This document shows positions 6,450 through 9,091 of a DNA stretch of 9,091 bases, in pieces (within the stretch, counting starts at the first letter, position 1; each line of letters opens with the position of its first letter). The stretch spans positions 1 to 9,091 of the forward strand of contig JBLMZA010000137.1 of NCBI GenBank assembly GCA_050258555.1, in the 5' to 3' direction. Position numbers and translations under genes: made by a program. Source of the DNA: CAISDA01 sp050258555 (GTDB taxonomy: Bacteria > Bacteroidota > Ignavibacteria > UBA10030 > UBA8401). The notes under the pieces were generated by a model, which was not told the origin of the DNA, made no database searches, and saw only the letters and a list, made by a program, of their open reading frames with translations.

Positions 6450-7469
6450 ATGGTTGTTGTTGTCGAACACAATGCCTCCGAGCAGATGATCGAAGGCATC
6501 ATCAAGGTGCTGAACGATTTCGGATTCGACGTCCATCGCTCCACCGGCATGAATCAGACGGTCCTGGGGGCGATCGGCGTGCAGCCCGATTTCGATCTTC
6601 GCCAATTGGAGGTGCTGCCCGGCGTGGCGCGCGTCTACCGCGTCACCGAGCCGTACAAGCTGGCTGGACGGTCGTTTCATCCCGAAAACAGCGAGATCCC
6701 CTTCGGCGAGAACAGGACGATCGGAGGCAGGGAGATCGTCGTGATGGCCGGTCCTTGTTCGGTCGAAAGCGAAAAGCAGATCTTCACGATCGCCGAGCTC
6801 GTGGCAAAAAGCGGCGCCACATTCCTGAGGGGCGGGGCCTACAAGCCGCGCACATCGCCCTATGCATTCCAGGGTCTCGGCGTGGAGGGGTTGAAGCTTC
6901 TGCGCCGCGCGGCCGACGCCTTCGGGCTCAAAACGGTGACCGAAGTGATGGACAGCTCCCAGATCGAATCGGCGATCGAGTATGCCGACATCATCCAGGT
7001 CGGGGCGCGCAACATGCAGAACTACACGTTCCTTCGCGAGCTCGGCAAGATTTCGACGCCCGTCATGCTCAAGCGCGGACTCTCGGCGACGTTCGAAGAG
7101 TGGCTCATGTCGGCCGAATACATCCTCTCGGGCGGCAACAAGAACCTCATGCTGTGCGAGCGCGGCATCCGCACATTCGAGCCTTCGACCAGGAACACGA
7201 TGGATATCGGCGCCATTCCGATGATCCACTCGCGCAGCCATCTGCCGGTGATCGCCGATCCCTCGCACGGCATCGGCATCAGAACGAAGGTCATGCCCAT
7301 GGCGCGCGCCGCGGTGGCGGCGGGAGCCGACGGCGTGATCGTCGAAGTGCATCACGATCCCGACCATGCGAAATCGGACGGCGCGCAGTCGCTGTATCCC
7401 GAGCAGTTTGCGGAGATGATGACGCAGCTGCGCGCGATCGCCGAAGTGATCGGAAGATCGATCGCATGA
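6450..7469 (+). CDS. aroF: 3-deoxy-7-phosphoheptulonate (DAHP) synthase, type I-beta with N-terminal regulatory domain
   Basis: The enzyme joins PEP and erythrose-4-phosphate to DAHP, the first step of the shikimate pathway, in the cytoplasm. The 339 residues match the Thermotoga maritima type. A ferredoxin-like N-terminal domain (about 1-70, MVVVVEHNASEQMIEGI) is followed by the TIM barrel. KPRTS (132-136) marks DAHP synthase rather than Kdo8P synthase. The metal ligands are Cys103 in AGPCSVE, His273 in DPSHGIG, Glu299 in EVHHDP and Asp310 in SDGAQSL, each one residue beyond the T. maritima ligand. GARNMQN and LKRGLSAT are also family motifs. In that subfamily the N-terminal domain gives feedback inhibition by tyrosine or phenylalanine, which fits the downstream tyrA. 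Its stop overlaps the tyrA start (ATGA). The symbol aroF follows common usage for this subfamily; some annotations call it aroG or aroH. Confidence 0.96.
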   Translation: MVVVVEHNASEQMIEGIIKVLNDFGFDVHRSTGMNQTVLGAIGVQPDFDLRQLEVLPGVARVYRVTEPYKLAGRSFHPENSEIPFGENRTIGGREIVVMAGPCSVESEKQIFTIAELVAKSGATFLRGGAYKPRTSPYAFQGLGVEGLKLLRRAADAFGLKTVTEVMDSSQIESAIEYADIIQVGARNMQNYTFLRELGKISTPVMLKRGLSATFEEWLMSAEYILSGGNKNLMLCERGIRTFEPSTRNTMDIGAIPMIHSRSHLPVIADPSHGIGIRTKVMPMARAAVAAGADGVIVEVHHDPDHAKSDGAQSLYPEQFAEMMTQLRAIAEVIGRSIA

Positions 7470-8587
7470 AGACGCGCGCGCGCTCGAACAGAAATACCGG
7501 CATGATCCGCTCGGTCTCCATCCTCGGACTCGGCGTGATCGGCGGCTCGCTTGCCCTGGCGCTCCGGAAGGCCGATCCCTCCATCCGCATCACCGGATAT
7601 GCGCGGAGCGAGGCGCTGGAGGCGGCGCGCGCCCGCGGCATCGCCGATCACTATACGCTCTCTCTCGAGGAGGCCGTCTCGTCGTCTGATTGTGTGTTCA
7701 TATGCACGCCTGTGCATACGATACTCGATCTGCTTCCCGATGTGGCCCGTTTTGTCAGGCCCGGCGCGATCGTGACCGATGTCGGCAGCACGAAGGAGGC
7801 CGTCTGCCTCTATGCGCGGAAGCTCTTCAGAACGCGCGGCTCGTTCATCGGCGGACATCCCATGGCGGGTTCGGAGGGAAGCGGCGTCGCATACGCCGAT
7901 GCGCTCCTGTTTCAGAACGCGGTCTATGTGCTCTGCCCCGTGGGTCCGAAGACCGATCCATCGCCGCTGGCCTCGCTCCTGGGCCTGCTCGGAGCGCGCG
8001 TCATGGTGATGAAGCCTTCCGAGCACGATAAGATCGCCGCCGCGGTGAGCCATGTGCCGCAACTTGCGGCCGTGGCGCTGATGAACGCGGCGGGGAAGCG
8101 GAATATGTCGAATCCGGCATACCTGAAACTGGCCGCCGGCGGCTTCCGCGACATGACCAGGATCGCGTCGAGCCCCTATGCGATGTGGAACGACATCCTG
8201 GCCACGAACACCAAACAGATCAAGCAGGCGCTCTCCGAGCTCCAGGAAATCCTCTTCCGCTTCGAGCAGCAGCTGGGCGACCGCAATTTGCCGGCATTCG
8301 GACGGGATTTCACGAAGGCGAAGCGGCTGCGCGACAGGATTCCGAAGAACGTGAAGGGCTTCCTTGCCCCGCTCTTCGACGTCTACGTGAGCGCCGAGGA
8401 CCGGCCGGGCATCCTGGCCGATATCACGCGCGTGCTTGCCGATGCCGGCGTCAATATCAAGGATATCGAGCTCCTGAAGATCCGCGAGGGGGAATCCGGC
8501 ACATTCCGCATGGGGTTCGATTCCGAGGAGGCGGCAGCTGGCGCCATCGTCGCGCTTGCCTCGATCGGGATCAAAGCCGCGCGCTGA
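7466..8587 (+). CDS. tyrA: prephenate dehydrogenase with C-terminal ACT domain
   Basis: TyrA oxidatively decarboxylates prephenate to 4-hydroxyphenylpyruvate, the tyrosine-specific branch. The 373-residue product has a Rossmann nucleotide-binding motif ILGLGVIGGS (19-28), FICTPVH (78-84), DVGSTKE (105-111), IGGHPMAGSE (128-137) with His131, SHVPQ with His196, and GFRDMTRIASS with Arg232. These match the catalytic or substrate residues known in Aquifex-type enzymes (Ser, two His, Arg). A helical dimerisation region follows, then an ACT domain (about 305-373, VYVSAEDRPGILADITRVLA), which in this family usually binds tyrosine for feedback inhibition. Arogenate as substrate cannot be excluded by eye. 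ATG 7466 is preferred for its ATGA overlap with aroF and the GGAAGA 8-13 bases upstream. ATG 7502 would remove 12 basic residues and also fits the fold. Confidence 0.94.
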   Translation: MKTRARSNRNTGMIRSVSILGLGVIGGSLALALRKADPSIRITGYARSEALEAARARGIADHYTLSLEEAVSSSDCVFICTPVHTILDLLPDVARFVRPGAIVTDVGSTKEAVCLYARKLFRTRGSFIGGHPMAGSEGSGVAYADALLFQNAVYVLCPVGPKTDPSPLASLLGLLGARVMVMKPSEHDKIAAAVSHVPQLAAVALMNAAGKRNMSNPAYLKLAAGGFRDMTRIASSPYAMWNDILATNTKQIKQALSELQEILFRFEQQLGDRNLPAFGRDFTKAKRLRDRIPKNVKGFLAPLFDVYVSAEDRPGILADITRVLADAGVNIKDIELLKIREGESGTFRMGFDSEEAAAGAIVALASIGIKAAR

Positions 8588-8591
8588 AAAT

Positions 8592-8638
8592 ACAAAGGCA
8601 TCTTCCTGCCCATGGTGTGTGCAGGAAGATGCCTTTGT
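8592..8638. terminator. perfect 18-bp inverted repeat, probable bidirectional terminator
   Basis: ACAAAGGCATCTTCCTGC (8592-8609) and its exact reverse complement (8621-8638) flank an 11-nt loop, five bases after the tyrA stop and 17 bases before the end of the convergent fmdB-like gene. The arms end in CCTTTGT on either strand, so a U-rich 3' side exists within and after the stem (TTTGTTG on plus, TTTGTATTTT on minus), although no long U run follows. Position between convergent genes makes a bidirectional terminator the simplest reading. Confidence 0.8.
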
Positions 8639-8655
8639 TGTGTGTGAATTCAGCG

Positions 8656-9003
8656 TTATTCGGCCTTGGGTGAGGACGGCGCACTTTTTTCGGAAGCCCC
8701 GGAATTCTTCTCGGCGGGCTTGTCCGCTGTCTTCCCCGCCGCGTCGTCTGCAGAGGCGGGCTTTGCCCCGTTCTCCTTCGGCTTCGAGGCCGCGCTCGAT
8801 GTGGTTGCTTCGCTCGTTCCCTTCTTGTAATCGGTCAGATAAAATCCCTGTCCCTTGAAGATGAGTCCGGCGCCGTTTCCGATGATGCGCACAAGATTCG
8901 GGGTATGGCAGACAGGGCACATCACCAGCGGTTCATCCTTCATCGACTGAAACTCTTCCAGCGTATGCTGACAATTCTTGCATCGGTATTCATAGGTTGG
9001 CAT
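8656..9003 (-). CDS. FmdB-type zinc-ribbon protein with a low-complexity C-terminal tail
   Basis: This small 115-residue protein opens with the FmdB/putative regulatory zinc-ribbon domain, MPTYEYRCKNC. Two CxxC knuckles (Cys8/Cys11 and Cys29/Cys32) should bind one zinc ion. The family motif GQGFYLTDYK (51-60) closes the domain. Residues 61-115 are a tail dominated by Ala, Lys, Ser, Glu and Pro, without predicted structure and common but variable in the family. The biochemical role is unknown; the name comes from a gene beside formamidase and does not show function. A purine-rich stretch (GAAAGAAAGAGAG on the minus strand) lies about 10-22 bases upstream of the ATG. It converges on tyrA across the hairpin, so it belongs to a separate transcription unit, perhaps with the gene beyond the right edge. 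Confidence 0.9.
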   Translation of the reverse strand: MPTYEYRCKNCQHTLEEFQSMKDEPLVMCPVCHTPNLVRIIGNGAGLIFKGQGFYLTDYKKGTSEATTSSAASKPKENGAKPASADDAAGKTADKPAEKNSGASEKSAPSSPKAE

Positions 9004-9091
9004 TGACTGTTAGCTCTCTTTCTTTCAAAAAAATGTTGCGTAGTTCCTCACTTCTTCACTTCAGCTGTCTGAATCCTTCCGCCATCCGTTC
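9004..9091 (-). other. right-edge region, possible last codons of an upstream minus-strand gene
   Basis: Two minus-strand frames enter from the edge and stop soon. One reads ERMAEGFRQLK with a stop at 9058-9056, the other TDGGRIQTAEVKK with a stop at 9050-9048. Either could be the C-terminus of a gene upstream of the FmdB-type gene, and the piece is too short to choose or to name it. Between that end and ATG 9003 there is a run of seven T on the minus strand (9033-9027) and a purine-rich leader. Confidence 0.25.

Noticed and set aside
6755..7465. N-terminal extension of the tyrA frame inside aroF
   Set aside because: The extra residues are an out-of-frame reading of aroF. The Rossmann motif begins just after ATG 7466, so this is not a fusion.
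7352..8920. A 522-codon minus-strand frame running across tyrA, the hairpin and part of the FmdB-type gene
   Set aside because: It crosses a terminator-like hairpin and two well-supported genes, is Arg/His-rich, and shows no family motif.
1..9091. Mobile elements, CRISPR arrays, tRNA genes, defence or secretion systems
   Set aside because: No transposase, integrase, direct-repeat array or tRNA-like fold was seen, and all space is accounted for by housekeeping genes with short gaps.

Overview
This window looks like ordinary chromosomal DNA from a Gram-negative (diderm) bacterium that makes lipopolysaccharide (LPS). It is GC-rich, by eye around 60 percent. Three things suggest the Bacteroidota/Chlorobiota (FCB) side of the tree: a lipoprotein-type LptC, a long OstA-like protein where proteobacteria have a small LptA, and a start-proximal sequence that resembles the Bacteroidota TTTG-N19-TAnnTTTG promoter. 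This placement is an inference, not a proof. I see no transposase, phage, tRNA, rRNA, CRISPR array or sign of recent transfer.

Layout. Positions 1-793 (minus) hold the N-terminal 264 codons of MurA, the first committed enzyme of peptidoglycan synthesis; the gene runs off the left edge. Just upstream of it on the same strand lies a stand-alone homocysteine S-methyltransferase (833-1762). A 135-bp divergent intergenic region (1763-1897) with candidate promoters on both strands separates it from the large plus-strand cluster.

That cluster first reads kdsA - kdsD/kpsF - lptC - ostA-like - lptB (1898-6405), with gaps or overlaps of at most about 30 bp. Its products make Kdo-8-phosphate (arabinose-5-phosphate isomerase and a metal-dependent Kdo8P synthase) and move finished LPS outward (ATPase LptB, membrane-anchored LptC, periplasmic OstA-like bridge). 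It resembles the E. coli kdsD-kdsC-lptC-lptA-lptB cluster, but kdsC is absent and kdsA has been added. After a 44-bp gap come aroF (DAHP synthase, entry to the shikimate pathway) and tyrA (prephenate dehydrogenase). These overlap by ATGA, and each carries a likely feedback-regulatory domain.

A perfect 18-bp inverted repeat (8592-8638) lies between tyrA and the convergent minus-strand gene for an FmdB-type zinc-ribbon protein (8656-9003). The last 88 bases probably hold the very end of another minus-strand gene.

No new system is evident. The points most worth a second look are the OstA-like/lipoprotein-LptC version of the LPS bridge, a kdsA start that seems nearly leaderless, and the recurring short sequence patterns upstream of start codons.
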